From Caballeronia sp. dw_19 (lineage in GTDB: Bacteria > Pseudomonadota > Gammaproteobacteria > Burkholderiales > Burkholderiaceae): 64,000 nt of DNA. Of the stretch, positions 50,960-59,579 are shown piece by piece; position 1 is the stretch's first letter, and every line of letters starts with the position of its first letter. Position numbers and translations under genes: made by a program. The stretch lies in the NCBI RefSeq assembly GCF_018449515.1, contig NZ_JAAVUQ010000023.1, forward strand, positions 62,001 through 126,000. Direction: 5' to 3'. The notes below the pieces were generated by a model, which saw nothing but the letters and a program-made list of their open reading frames with translations, had not been told where the DNA came from and did no database searches.

Positions 50960-51142
50960 AAAAAGAGCGGCCGCCACCCATGGGCGGTCGTCAGGCAACG
51001 CACGCGCGCGACTCGAAGACGCTGTGCCATCTGGCCGCCATCTCGCGGCCATCTTTACGCCACCGTGGTTGCCTATGATGTGTATCGAATGCCAAGACGA
51101 TCTCGGTCCTCTTCTATCCGTGCTTCAACGGGAGTTTGACTC

Positions 51143-51811
51143 ATGAACGACAAGCCTCAACGGCCGGACACTGCTGATGATGAGCCGGCCACGCTCTTCG
51201 AACGCGTGACGCGCCGCTCTTTTTTGACACGCGTCGGTGCGGCGGGTGTCGCAATGGGCACCGGCCAACTTCATTCTCTGGCGCTGGCGGATTCCGACGA
51301 TGCAAGCCAGAACGCTGCGCCAAGCGGCGGCGTGCCAACGGCCAATGACAGCGTTCATGTGCGATTGAACGTCAATGGCACGCTCCATGAACTGGATATC
51401 GATCCGCGAACCACGCTGCTCGATTGCGTGCGCGAACATCTCCGCCTCACCGGCACCAAGAAGGGTTGCGACCACGGCCAATGCGGCGCGTGCACGGTCC
51501 ATGTGGACGGCAGGCGCGTGAATTCGTGCCTGAGCCTTGCGGCCACTCACGAAGGCGAAGCGATCACAACTATCGAAGGCATAGGACGGCCAGGCAACCT
51601 GCATCCGATGCAAGCAGCCTTCGTCGAACATGACGGCTTTCAATGCGGCTACTGTACGTCAGGGCAGATCATGTCCGCCGTCGCCTTGCTTAAAGAACCC
51701 TACGGCCACAGCGACGAGGACATCAAAGAGGCAATGAGCGGCAATATCTGCCGCTGCGGCGCCTATTCGAACATCGTCTCCGCGATCCAGCAAGTTCGCC
51801 AGAAAGCCTAA
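51143..51811 (+). CDS. paoA: PaoA-like 2Fe-2S subunit of aldehyde oxidoreductase
   Basis: 222 residues. Tat signal TRRSFLTRVGAAGVAMGT, plant-type 2Fe-2S domain (TKKGCDHGQCGACTVHVDGR and NSC), and the second 2Fe-2S domain (GFQCGYCTSGQIMSAVALL ... GNICRCGAYSNI). It transfers electrons within a periplasmic xanthine-dehydrogenase-family enzyme of the PaoABC (YagTSR) type. GGGAG eight bases upstream; 13 bases before the FAD subunit. Confidence 0.93.
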   Translation: MNDKPQRPDTADDEPATLFERVTRRSFLTRVGAAGVAMGTGQLHSLALADSDDASQNAAPSGGVPTANDSVHVRLNVNGTLHELDIDPRTTLLDCVREHLRLTGTKKGCDHGQCGACTVHVDGRRVNSCLSLAATHEGEAITTIEGIGRPGNLHPMQAAFVEHDGFQCGYCTSGQIMSAVALLKEPYGHSDEDIKEAMSGNICRCGAYSNIVSAIQQVRQKA

Positions 51812-51824
51812 ACGGAGCGAACGA

Positions 51825-52835
51825 ATGGAACACTTTCAGCTCAAGCGCGCGGCCGATGTCGAACAGGCACTGAACATGGCAATGGCGCAGACCAGCGCAG
51901 TCAACCCTCCAGGCATGCCATCGACACGCTTCCTGGCCGGCGGCACGACCCTGCTCGACTTGATGAAGCTCGACGTAGAGCGTCCGACGCAGGTTATTGA
52001 CATCCACCGCCTGCCGCTCGATAAGGTCGAAACACTCGACGGCGGCGTCACGATAGGCGCGATGGTTCGCAATGCCGATCTCGCGAATCATCCGCTGATC
52101 AAGACGCACTATCCCGTGTTGTCCCAGGCGCTGCTGTCGGGGGCCTCGGCGCAGTTGCGCAACATGGCGACGACCGGCGGCAACCTGCTGCAACGGACGC
52201 GCTGCATCTACTTCCGCGATACGAAAACACCTTGCAACAAGCGCGAACCGGGCAGCGGCTGCTCCGCAATCGAGGGCTTCAACCGTAATCTCGCCATCCT
52301 GGGAACGAGCGACCACTGCATCGCGACCAATCCGTCGGACATGAATGTCGCCATGACGGCGCTCGAAGCGACCGTCCACACCGAGAGTCCGGAGGCCAGG
52401 CGAAGCATCGCCATTGACGAGTTTTTCCTGTTGCCCGGCACTACGCCTGAACGCGAAACGTCGCTCAATGCCGGCGAGCTGATCACCCACGTGACGCTGC
52501 CCGCGCCGATGCCCGGTAGTCGCAGCGTCTATTTGAAACTGCGCGACCGTGCATCGTATGAGTTCGCGTTGGCATCGGCAGCAGTTGTCCTGACTGTATC
52601 GTCGGGCAGGATCGACCACGTCAGGATCGCGCTGGGCGGCGTGGGCGTTAAGCCATGGCGTTCGCACGAGGCGGAAGCGGCGCTTCTCGGACGCGCGCCC
52701 GATGCCCCTGCGTTTCGTGCGGCAGCCGAAGCCGCACTTCAGTCAGCCCGCCCGCAAAGCCAGAACGGCTTCAAGGTCGAGTTGGCGAAGCGCTGCATTC
52801 AGCACGCACTCACGCTTGCCACCCAGACTGCCTGA
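51825..52835 (+). CDS. paoB: PaoB-like FAD-binding subunit
   Basis: 336 residues. FAD-binding RFLAGGTTLLDLMKLDVERP and ATTGGNLLQRTRCIYFRD, followed by a cysteine-rich insert (TPCNKREPGSGCSAIEG) that in E. coli PaoB binds a 4Fe-4S cluster, and the CO-dehydrogenase flavoprotein C-terminal domain. Second gene of the three-gene operon. Confidence 0.93.
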   Translation: MEHFQLKRAADVEQALNMAMAQTSAVNPPGMPSTRFLAGGTTLLDLMKLDVERPTQVIDIHRLPLDKVETLDGGVTIGAMVRNADLANHPLIKTHYPVLSQALLSGASAQLRNMATTGGNLLQRTRCIYFRDTKTPCNKREPGSGCSAIEGFNRNLAILGTSDHCIATNPSDMNVAMTALEATVHTESPEARRSIAIDEFFLLPGTTPERETSLNAGELITHVTLPAPMPGSRSVYLKLRDRASYEFALASAAVVLTVSSGRIDHVRIALGGVGVKPWRSHEAEAALLGRAPDAPAFRAAAEAALQSARPQSQNGFKVELAKRCIQHALTLATQTA

Positions 52836-52862
52836 CTCGATGTTCGCGTCGCGGAGAAGACA

Positions 52863-55103
52863 ATGCAATTAGCTACGAAGCAAGCGCAGCCATTTATTGG
52901 CGGTGACTTCCAAAGAATTGACGGCCCGCTCAAGGTAAGCGGCCTCGCGACGTACACGTCGGATTTCACCTTGCCCGGGATGCTCTACGCGGTGCCCGTT
53001 TGCGCGACCATCGGCAAGGGACGCGTGACGCGGCTCGACACCGCCGCGGCCGCGAAAATGCCCGGCGTGAAAGCGGTCTTCACACGCGAGAATATCGGCA
53101 AGTTCTATCGTATCGGCTTCGCCTCTGAGGCGAGAATCGATGAGAAGCGCCCGCCGTTCGAGGATGACAACATCTACTATTACGGCCAGTACATTGCCGT
53201 GGTGGTGGCCGATACCTTCGAGCAGGCAACCGCGGCGTCCGGCGCGGTGAAGGTAAGCTATTCGACGAGCCCACCCGATGTGCGCACGGAGATGTCGGCA
53301 GAAAACACGCCTTCGGTCGATACGCAACGAGGCGACGTTGACACCACTTTCGCCAACGCGCCCGATGCGCTCAAGCTCGATCAGACCTACACCACGCCGA
53401 TCGAAACGCATAACCCGATCGAACTGCACGCGACCGTTGTCGCATTCGATGGAACAAATTATACGTTCTACGAAACATCCCAGTCGATTGTCAACCAGCG
53501 GCAAGTCATGGCGCTGATGCTCGGCGTGTCGGAAGATCAGGTGCGCGTCATCATGAAATACCTTGGCTCCGGGTTCGGCGGCAAACTGTTTCCGTGGTCG
53601 CACTCATTGCTCGCCGGCGCTGCGGCGCGCAATCTGCAGCGTCCGGTCAAGCTGGTGGTGACCCGCGAGATGATGTTTCACAACGTAGGCCACCGTACCA
53701 GCACGCAGCAGCGCATGCGTTTGTCGACCACTCCCGATGGGCATTTCACCTCGTTCCAGCAAGACTATATCTATCAGACGGCTCGCCGGGAAACACGTAA
53801 AGAGAACTGCGGAGAGACAACGGGCTATCTGTACAGCTCGCCTAACTTGCGCGTAACTGCCGCCTTTGCACGCCGGGACATTGCTCCCAGCACGTCGATG
53901 CGCGGCCCCGGCGCGGTTCCGGGCCTGTTCGCAATCGAGTCGGCCGTCGACGAACTCGCCATCAAGCTCAGCGTCGATCCGCTCCACTTGCGGCTGATCA
54001 ACGAGCCCACGATGGACGAGAGCCGGAACGTGCCGTTCTCGTCGCGCCATCTTAAGGAGTGCCTGACGCTCGGCGCTGATAAATTCGGCTGGTCGAACCG
54101 CACCGCGGCAGTCGGTTCGATGCGCCGTGACGGCCTGGTGCTCGGATGGGGTATGGCAGCCGGGTCGTGGGCGGCGAGGCGATTGCCTGCGGAGGCAATC
54201 GTCGAACTGCATGGCGATGGGACCGCTCGCGTGTCGACGGCGACGCAGGACATCGGCACGGGCACCTACACCGTTTTGGCCCAGATGGTCGCCAATCTGA
54301 CGGGTATCGCGCTCAACAAGATTTCCGTGGTGATCGGCGATACCCGTTTGCCGCCGGGGCCGTTGTCCGGTGGCTCGATGGTGACCGCGTCGCTGGTTCC
54401 CGCCGTGACGCAGGCCACCCAGGCGGTCGTCCAGCAGCTTCTCGCGACTGCTGCCGAGGCGGACAACTCGCCGTTCAAAGGGCAGCCGGTGGACGCGCTG
54501 GGTTTCGAACAAGGCATGGTCTATCGCAAAGGGACCTCGCCCGGAGCGGGCGTGCCGTTCGAACGAATCCTGGCGCCTGCGCAGGTCAGCATCCTGATAG
54601 GCAGAGGTCGTTCCGGTTCGAGCCAGTCAGATGCCGATGCGGACAAAGTGTCGATTCACTCATATTGCGCGCACTTTATCGAGGTCACGTGGCAGCCGGA
54701 AACTGCACGGTTACGCGTGAGCCGGGTCGTGAGCGTGATCGATGGCGGCAAGATCATTAACGCGCGCACGGGTCTGAACCAGATCGAAGGGGCGATCGTG
54801 ATGGGCGTCGGCATGGCGCTTTTCGAGGAGACGCACTACGACTCGCGTTCCGGCGCGCCGCTGAACCGTAACCTCGCCGACTACGTGATGACGACGCATG
54901 CCGACTCGCCAAAGATGGACGTGACGTTCCTGGACTATCCGGATTTCGCGCTGAATCCGCTCGGCGCGCGCGGGATCGGAGAGATCGGCATGGCAGGCAT
55001 TGCGCCTGCCATTACGAATGCCGTGTATCACGCGACGGGCATACGCGTGCGCAATCTTCCGGTGCGGATCGAAGACCTGTTAGCCGCACCGGGACCCGCA
55101 TAA
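52863..55103 (+). CDS. paoC: PaoC-like molybdopterin-binding catalytic subunit
   Basis: 746 residues. N-terminal a/b hammerhead (GPLKVSGLATYTSDFTLPGM), molybdopterin regions (YLGSGFGGKLFPW, TSMRGPGAVPGLFAIESAVD, TQDIGTGTYTVLAQM), and the active-site Glu in LGARGIGEIGMAGIAPA. It oxidises aldehydes to acids at the Mo centre with a cytosine dinucleotide cofactor in the family. The chaperone gene paoD, which usually follows, is absent here. Confidence 0.93.
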   Translation: MQLATKQAQPFIGGDFQRIDGPLKVSGLATYTSDFTLPGMLYAVPVCATIGKGRVTRLDTAAAAKMPGVKAVFTRENIGKFYRIGFASEARIDEKRPPFEDDNIYYYGQYIAVVVADTFEQATAASGAVKVSYSTSPPDVRTEMSAENTPSVDTQRGDVDTTFANAPDALKLDQTYTTPIETHNPIELHATVVAFDGTNYTFYETSQSIVNQRQVMALMLGVSEDQVRVIMKYLGSGFGGKLFPWSHSLLAGAAARNLQRPVKLVVTREMMFHNVGHRTSTQQRMRLSTTPDGHFTSFQQDYIYQTARRETRKENCGETTGYLYSSPNLRVTAAFARRDIAPSTSMRGPGAVPGLFAIESAVDELAIKLSVDPLHLRLINEPTMDESRNVPFSSRHLKECLTLGADKFGWSNRTAAVGSMRRDGLVLGWGMAAGSWAARRLPAEAIVELHGDGTARVSTATQDIGTGTYTVLAQMVANLTGIALNKISVVIGDTRLPPGPLSGGSMVTASLVPAVTQATQAVVQQLLATAAEADNSPFKGQPVDALGFEQGMVYRKGTSPGAGVPFERILAPAQVSILIGRGRSGSSQSDADADKVSIHSYCAHFIEVTWQPETARLRVSRVVSVIDGGKIINARTGLNQIEGAIVMGVGMALFEETHYDSRSGAPLNRNLADYVMTTHADSPKMDVTFLDYPDFALNPLGARGIGEIGMAGIAPAITNAVYHATGIRVRNLPVRIEDLLAAPGPA

Positions 55104-55119
55104 ACGCCTTAGCGCCTCA

Positions 55120-55752
55120 TTACATCGGCGGCGCAACGCCATCCTTTTCAACCACTACGCGCGAAGCTGCAAACTCGGTACCGCTCACCGGCGACGCGAC
55201 AATAAACACCTTCTTGCCGGCGACCAGGTCCGTGCGCGCGGCCGGCGCGAACGTCACCACCGGTACGCCGTCCGGCACCGTCACCGTGTTGCTGCCGCCC
55301 TTGTACGAGAGCTTCAGATCACGTCCGCTCGTGCCCGTCACGATTTGATCGACGTTTGCATTCGTCATCGTGCTGTTCGGCGAGAGGTCCCATGCATAGT
55401 GGCCTTCACCCGAACCGCGTGCCGCTTCCGGGAACACCAGTACTTCGGTCGCCGTCATCTTGCCGTCGGTACCGGTGGTTGCGGCCGTGCCGATAAACGA
55501 GCCGGTCTTGATGTCGGAGAGCTTGACGTTCTTCACGGCCGTGACCGGCGTGTCCTGCTTCATGTCGATGGTTACCGTGTCGCCGCTGCGACGATGCACG
55601 GTCAGCGTATCACCGGACAACGAGACGATATCGCCACGAATACGCGCTGGTTTAGCCGCCGGCGCCTGAGCAAACGCAACGCTGGCAAACGCGAGCGCAG
55701 CAACCGATACACCGAGTTTCAAACGCAATGATGTGGATGAGGAAATTGACAT
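55120..55752 (-). CDS. Secreted DUF5666-like protein
   Basis: 210 residues. Signal peptide (LKLGVSVAALAFASVAFAQA), then a beta-rich domain (RIRGDIVSLSGDTLTVHRRSG, KLSDIKTGSFIGTAATTG) like DUF5666 (OB-type fold). GGAG five bases before the ATG. Third gene of an operon with a molybdopterin oxidoreductase and a cytochrome b561-like protein, so probably a periplasmic accessory protein. Confidence 0.78.
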   Translation of the reverse strand: MSISSSTSLRLKLGVSVAALAFASVAFAQAPAAKPARIRGDIVSLSGDTLTVHRRSGDTVTIDMKQDTPVTAVKNVKLSDIKTGSFIGTAATTGTDGKMTATEVLVFPEAARGSGEGHYAWDLSPNSTMTNANVDQIVTGTSGRDLKLSYKGGSNTVTVPDGVPVVTFAPAARTDLVAGKKVFIVASPVSGTEFAASRVVVEKDGVAPPM

Positions 55753-55787
55753 GGAGGCTCCAGTTTTAGTATTTGACGCGAGAAAAA

Positions 55788-56576
55788 TCAGGCACCACCG
55801 AACCAGTTGTAACCCTGGTTCTCCCAGTAACCACCGGGATATTCGTTCGTCACGGTAATCGAGACGATGTGCTTCGGGTTCTTGTAGCCGAGCTTCGTCG
55901 GCATGCGCAGCTTCATCGGGAAGCCGTATTTCGGCGGCAAGACCTGGCCGTCGTACGTCAGCGTCAGGAGCGTCTGGGCGTGCAGCGCCGTGGGCATGTC
56001 GATGCTGGTTGAATAGTTATCCGCGCAATGGAACGCGACGTATTTGGCCGTGGTGTCGGCGCCGGAACGCTTGAGGAAGTCAGAGAAACGCACGCCGCCC
56101 CACTTGCCGATCGCGCTCCATCCTTCAATGCAGATGTGCCGCGTCACCTGGCTTTCCTGCGGCAACGCGCGCAGTTCTTCAAGCGTCCAGACGTTCTTGC
56201 CCTTCACCAGCCCACCGACCGGCAGCTTGTATGTAGCTGCATCGACGATCGGTACATCGTCGATGTCATAGAACGCGTTGAACGGGAACGGCCGCGTGAT
56301 CATCGACTCGGGATAGGTCGGCGCGAGCTTGTTCGGATCGAAGAGGAAAGCTTGCGCTTCGTCGTTGAAACGTGACATGGTCCGCAGCACGGTGTTGACG
56401 GATTTATCGTCGGAAATATTGCACCCCGACAGCAGCATGAGACCGCCAAGCGACAGAATTCGCTTGCCGAAAAGACGCCGCGCCGGCGCCTTCAATTCGT
56501 TGCGCGCGTCTTTGAGGATGTTGTCGACATCGAGCTTCTCGTTCGCGGCAATCAGTTCGCTCTTTCTGTTCAGCAT
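55788..56576 (-). CDS. Molybdopterin-dependent oxidoreductase (sulfite-oxidase fold, MsrP-like)
   Basis: 262 residues. A membrane or lipoprotein segment near residues 40-53 (ILSLGGLMLLSGC) precedes a sulfite-oxidase-fold Mo-binding domain with the ligand Cys in TRHICIEGWSAIGKWGGV and KYGFPMKLRMPTKLGYKNPK near the end. The cytochrome b561-like gene lies three bases upstream, so the pair resembles MsrPQ (periplasmic methionine-sulfoxide repair), but the sequence is not close enough to name it so. Confidence 0.82.
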   Translation of the reverse strand: MLNRKSELIAANEKLDVDNILKDARNELKAPARRLFGKRILSLGGLMLLSGCNISDDKSVNTVLRTMSRFNDEAQAFLFDPNKLAPTYPESMITRPFPFNAFYDIDDVPIVDAATYKLPVGGLVKGKNVWTLEELRALPQESQVTRHICIEGWSAIGKWGGVRFSDFLKRSGADTTAKYVAFHCADNYSTSIDMPTALHAQTLLTLTYDGQVLPPKYGFPMKLRMPTKLGYKNPKHIVSITVTNEYPGGYWENQGYNWFGGA

Positions 56577-56579
56577 GGT

Positions 56580-57281
56580 TCAGCGGCCCCGGATCATCAG
56601 CAACAACGAGCGTGGAACGAGCGCGACCATCACCACGTGCAACACGAAAAACGCCACCAGGAAACTCATCGCGAAGAAGTGGACCACGCGGGCGTTGTCG
56701 TAACCGCCCATGAGGTCGCGCAGCCACGGGAATTGCACCGACTTCCAGACCGCAAGACCCGACAAAATGACAACCACAATGTCCGCGATCACCGCCAGAT
56801 ACGCAGCCTTCTGCACGGCGTTGTAGTGCGTGAGATCGTCATGTTTGAGCTTGCCGGTCAGCGCGGCGCGCAGATCGCCAAACAGGCTTTTGATGCTGAG
56901 CGGAAACAGTTTGCGGCGAAATCGTCCGGAGATGATGTTCATCCCCACGTACACCAGGAAGTTCCCGACCAGCACCCACATGGCCGCGAAGTGCCACAGC
57001 AACGCGCCGCCCAGCCATCCGCCCAGCGTGATGCTCGGCGGGAAAACGAACGAACGAAAAATCGGCGACGCGTTATAGACCTGCCAGCCGCTCGTCACCA
57101 TCACCACGACCGCCAGCGCATTGATCCAGTGCGTAATGCGAACCCAGCCGGGCTGGGTGATGGCATGAGCTGGAAGTTGAGTCGAAGATGGGTTCAAGCT
57201 CGTCTCGTCGTGGATGGATCGAACAGGGAGCGAAGATGCTGTGGCTCGAGGATTCGGGGGACTTGATGGACACGTGGACAC
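56580..57281 (-). CDS. Cytochrome b561-like membrane electron carrier
   Basis: Up to 233 residues. Haem-binding histidines in WVRITHWINALAVVVMVTSG and ALLWHFAAMWVLVGNFLVY, and near the end NARVVHFFAMSFLVAFFVLH; four or five membrane segments. Delivers electrons from quinol to the molybdoenzyme downstream. The first 40 residues have a signal-poor, Ser/Pro-rich character; a later start is possible. Its promoter faces the response regulator gene. Confidence 0.82.
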   Translation of the reverse strand: MSTCPSSPPNPRATASSLPVRSIHDETSLNPSSTQLPAHAITQPGWVRITHWINALAVVVMVTSGWQVYNASPIFRSFVFPPSITLGGWLGGALLWHFAAMWVLVGNFLVYVGMNIISGRFRRKLFPLSIKSLFGDLRAALTGKLKHDDLTHYNAVQKAAYLAVIADIVVVILSGLAVWKSVQFPWLRDLMGGYDNARVVHFFAMSFLVAFFVLHVVMVALVPRSLLLMIRGR

Positions 57282-57444
57282 GTTGCGCAGTGCTACGCGC
57301 GCAGGCCTCGTCTGGATTGCATCTTAGCGACCGCACGCTGATCTGCGCATGACGCGTTAATGACTTTTTTGTCATCTTTTCCGCGCGTCGTGGCAGGTGG
57401 ATAGAATGGGCCTTGTTTCTCACGCAAAGCGAAGCGCCCGCAGC

Positions 57445-58125
57445 ATGACCATCCTGGTTATAGAAGACGACCGCAAGACCGGCGACTATCTGAAGAAGGG
57501 ACTCACCGAGTCCGGGTATCAGGTCGACCTGATCCGCAATGGCGCTGATGGTCTGCATCAGGCGCTGGCCCATCCGTACGAGCTAATCGTGCTGGATGTG
57601 ATGCTGCCCGGCCTTGACGGGTGGCAGATCATGCAGGCGTTGCGCGCGAAACGCGACCTGCCAGTCATTTTCCTGACCGCGCGCGATCACGTCCGGGACC
57701 GTATTCACGGCCTCGAACTGGGCGCGGACGATTACCTCGTCAAACCCTTCTCGTTCACCGAACTCGTGCTGCGCATCCGTACGTTGCTGCGGCGCGGCGT
57801 AGTACGCGAGTCGGATGTATTCCAGGTCGCGGATCTTCACGTCGATGTCCTGCGCCGACGCGTGACGCGCCAAGGCATTGACATCGCGTTGACGAACAAG
57901 GAATTCGCGTTGCTCCACCTCTTCTGCAAGCGGCAGGGCGAAGCGTTGTCGCGGACCTTGATTGCATCGGAAGTGTGGGACATGAATTTCGACAGCGATA
58001 CCAACGTAGTCGATGTCGCCATCAAACGCCTGCGCGCAAAGCTCGATCAGCCCTTCGATATCAAGCTGATCCACACGGTGCGCAGCATCGGTTATTCGTT
58101 CGGTGCATCCGGGGATTCGCATTGA
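57445..58125 (+). CDS. OmpR-family response regulator (HprR/CusR-like)
   Basis: About 226 residues from the internal ATG (TILVIEDDRKTGDYLKKGL); a frame 16 codons longer is unlikely. Receiver domain with phospho-Asp in LIVLDVMLPGLDGW and Lys in DDYLVKPFSF, then an OmpR winged helix (LTNKEFALLHLFCKRQGEA, SDTNVVDVAIKRLRAKLD). It is divergent from a molybdoenzyme-cytochrome pair, recalling HprRS-MsrPQ of E. coli. The stop overlaps the sensor start (TTGA). Confidence 0.92.
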   Translation: MTILVIEDDRKTGDYLKKGLTESGYQVDLIRNGADGLHQALAHPYELIVLDVMLPGLDGWQIMQALRAKRDLPVIFLTARDHVRDRIHGLELGADDYLVKPFSFTELVLRIRTLLRRGVVRESDVFQVADLHVDVLRRRVTRQGIDIALTNKEFALLHLFCKRQGEALSRTLIASEVWDMNFDSDTNVVDVAIKRLRAKLDQPFDIKLIHTVRSIGYSFGASGDSH

Positions 58126-59579
58126 GTCCGCTATGGCGTTCGCGTTCGCTGGTCGTCCGGATCACCTGCCTGTTCGCACTGATCGTGTGCGTGGTGGTCA
58201 GCATGGTCGGAGGGTCGCTGTATCACGCGACCAGCGCCACGCTGTCCACGCGCGCCGATTACCAGTTGATCGGACGGGTCGAACACTTTCGCTCGCTGCT
58301 GCACGATCTCTACACCATCAAGGAAATCGAAGCGCGGCCCAAGCTGTTCGAAACCATGCTCGGCGACAGTCAGGACGTGATTATTTTCCAACGCCCCGGC
58401 CTCGCGCCGTTCATCAACGTGAACCCTGAAAACATGCCGTTGCCACCGCTCGTCCCGGTGCCCGTGCAACGCGCCGTTAATCTCGACGCGCTCTATGAAG
58501 GAACGCGCCGGGACGGTGTGCGCATGCGCTGGGTTGCAGCGCAAGCCCAGGTAGGCGACAGCGGCGAAGTCATCGAGATCATCGCGGCGCACGTGATGAC
58601 CCAGGAAGCGCGGGTTCTCTCGACATATCTCGTGCGGGTCTGGATCAACGTGGTCAGCGCGGTGCTGATCACCGCGCTGCTCGCCTGGTGGGTATCAAGC
58701 CGTGGTCTTGCGCCACTGCGAAAAATGGCCGACAGGGTCGCCGGGATCACGCCCGACACCTTGTCCGCGAGACTCGATATCAAGAACACGCCAACCGAAT
58801 TGCAAAGCCTCGCGATGTCGTTCAACGCCATGCTCGACCGCCTGGCGACCGGTTATGAACGGCTGCTGCAGTTCTCCGCGGATCTGGCGCATGAGGTGCG
58901 CACGCCTATCGGCGTACTGATCGGACAGACGCAGGTTACGCTCGCGCATACGCGCAACGAGAGCGAATACAAGAGCGTGCTGGAGTCGAATCTGGAGGAG
59001 CTGGAGCGGCTTGGACGCATTGCGCAGAACATCCTGTTTCTCGCACAGGCGGATCACGAGCGGCAGGACATAGAGCGCACGCCGCTGAATATTTGCGAGC
59101 AACTGGAAACCATTGCGACGTACTTCGAAGGACTCGCCGACGAACGCGATCTCAGCTTCGAAGTGCATGCCGAAGGCGAGATGCGCGCCAACGCGATCAT
59201 GTCCCGGCGCGCGATCAGCAACGTGGTAGTCAACGCGGTGCGCTATGCCGAAGCCGGCACCACGATCCGGCTGACCGGCAGAGAGGACACGCAGCACGGG
59301 GCGATTATCGTGATCGGCAATCAGGGCATGCCCGTCGCGGCCGACGATCTCGCGCGCCTGTTCGACCGTTTTTATCGCGGCGATACAGCCCGCAGCGAGT
59401 TCACGGAATCGAGCGGCTTGGGGCTTTCCATTGTGCAGGCGATCATGCGGCTGCACGGCGGCTCGGCGTCGGTGAGTTGTTCGGCGGACGGCTGGATCGA
59501 ATTCACGCTCCGGTTCGCCGCCCCGCCACGTCCAGCCCCGGCACATTTAGCCGCGCCTATGCCACCGCGCCAGCCTTGA
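58122..59579 (+). CDS. Sensor histidine kinase (heavy-metal/HprS-like)
   Basis: About 485 residues from a TTG overlapping the regulator stop; the longer open frame runs inside that gene. Membrane segments near 13-30 (ITCLFALIVCVVVSMVGG) and 180-200 flank a periplasmic sensor. HAMP follows, then the phospho-His in FSADLAHEVRTPIGVLIG and the ATPase boxes (RRAISNVVVNAVRYAE, SSGLGLSIVQAIMRLHGG). Partner of the preceding regulator. Confidence 0.92.
   Translation: MSPLWRSRSLVVRITCLFALIVCVVVSMVGGSLYHATSATLSTRADYQLIGRVEHFRSLLHDLYTIKEIEARPKLFETMLGDSQDVIIFQRPGLAPFINVNPENMPLPPLVPVPVQRAVNLDALYEGTRRDGVRMRWVAAQAQVGDSGEVIEIIAAHVMTQEARVLSTYLVRVWINVVSAVLITALLAWWVSSRGLAPLRKMADRVAGITPDTLSARLDIKNTPTELQSLAMSFNAMLDRLATGYERLLQFSADLAHEVRTPIGVLIGQTQVTLAHTRNESEYKSVLESNLEELERLGRIAQNILFLAQADHERQDIERTPLNICEQLETIATYFEGLADERDLSFEVHAEGEMRANAIMSRRAISNVVVNAVRYAEAGTTIRLTGREDTQHGAIIVIGNQGMPVAADDLARLFDRFYRGDTARSEFTESSGLGLSIVQAIMRLHGGSASVSCSADGWIEFTLRFAAPPRPAPAHLAAPMPPRQP

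Noticed and set aside
57975..58121. A 49-residue N-terminal extension of the histidine kinase.
   Set aside because: It lies wholly inside the response-regulator gene and is Arg-rich out-of-frame sequence; the TTG at 58122 gives a normal N-terminus.
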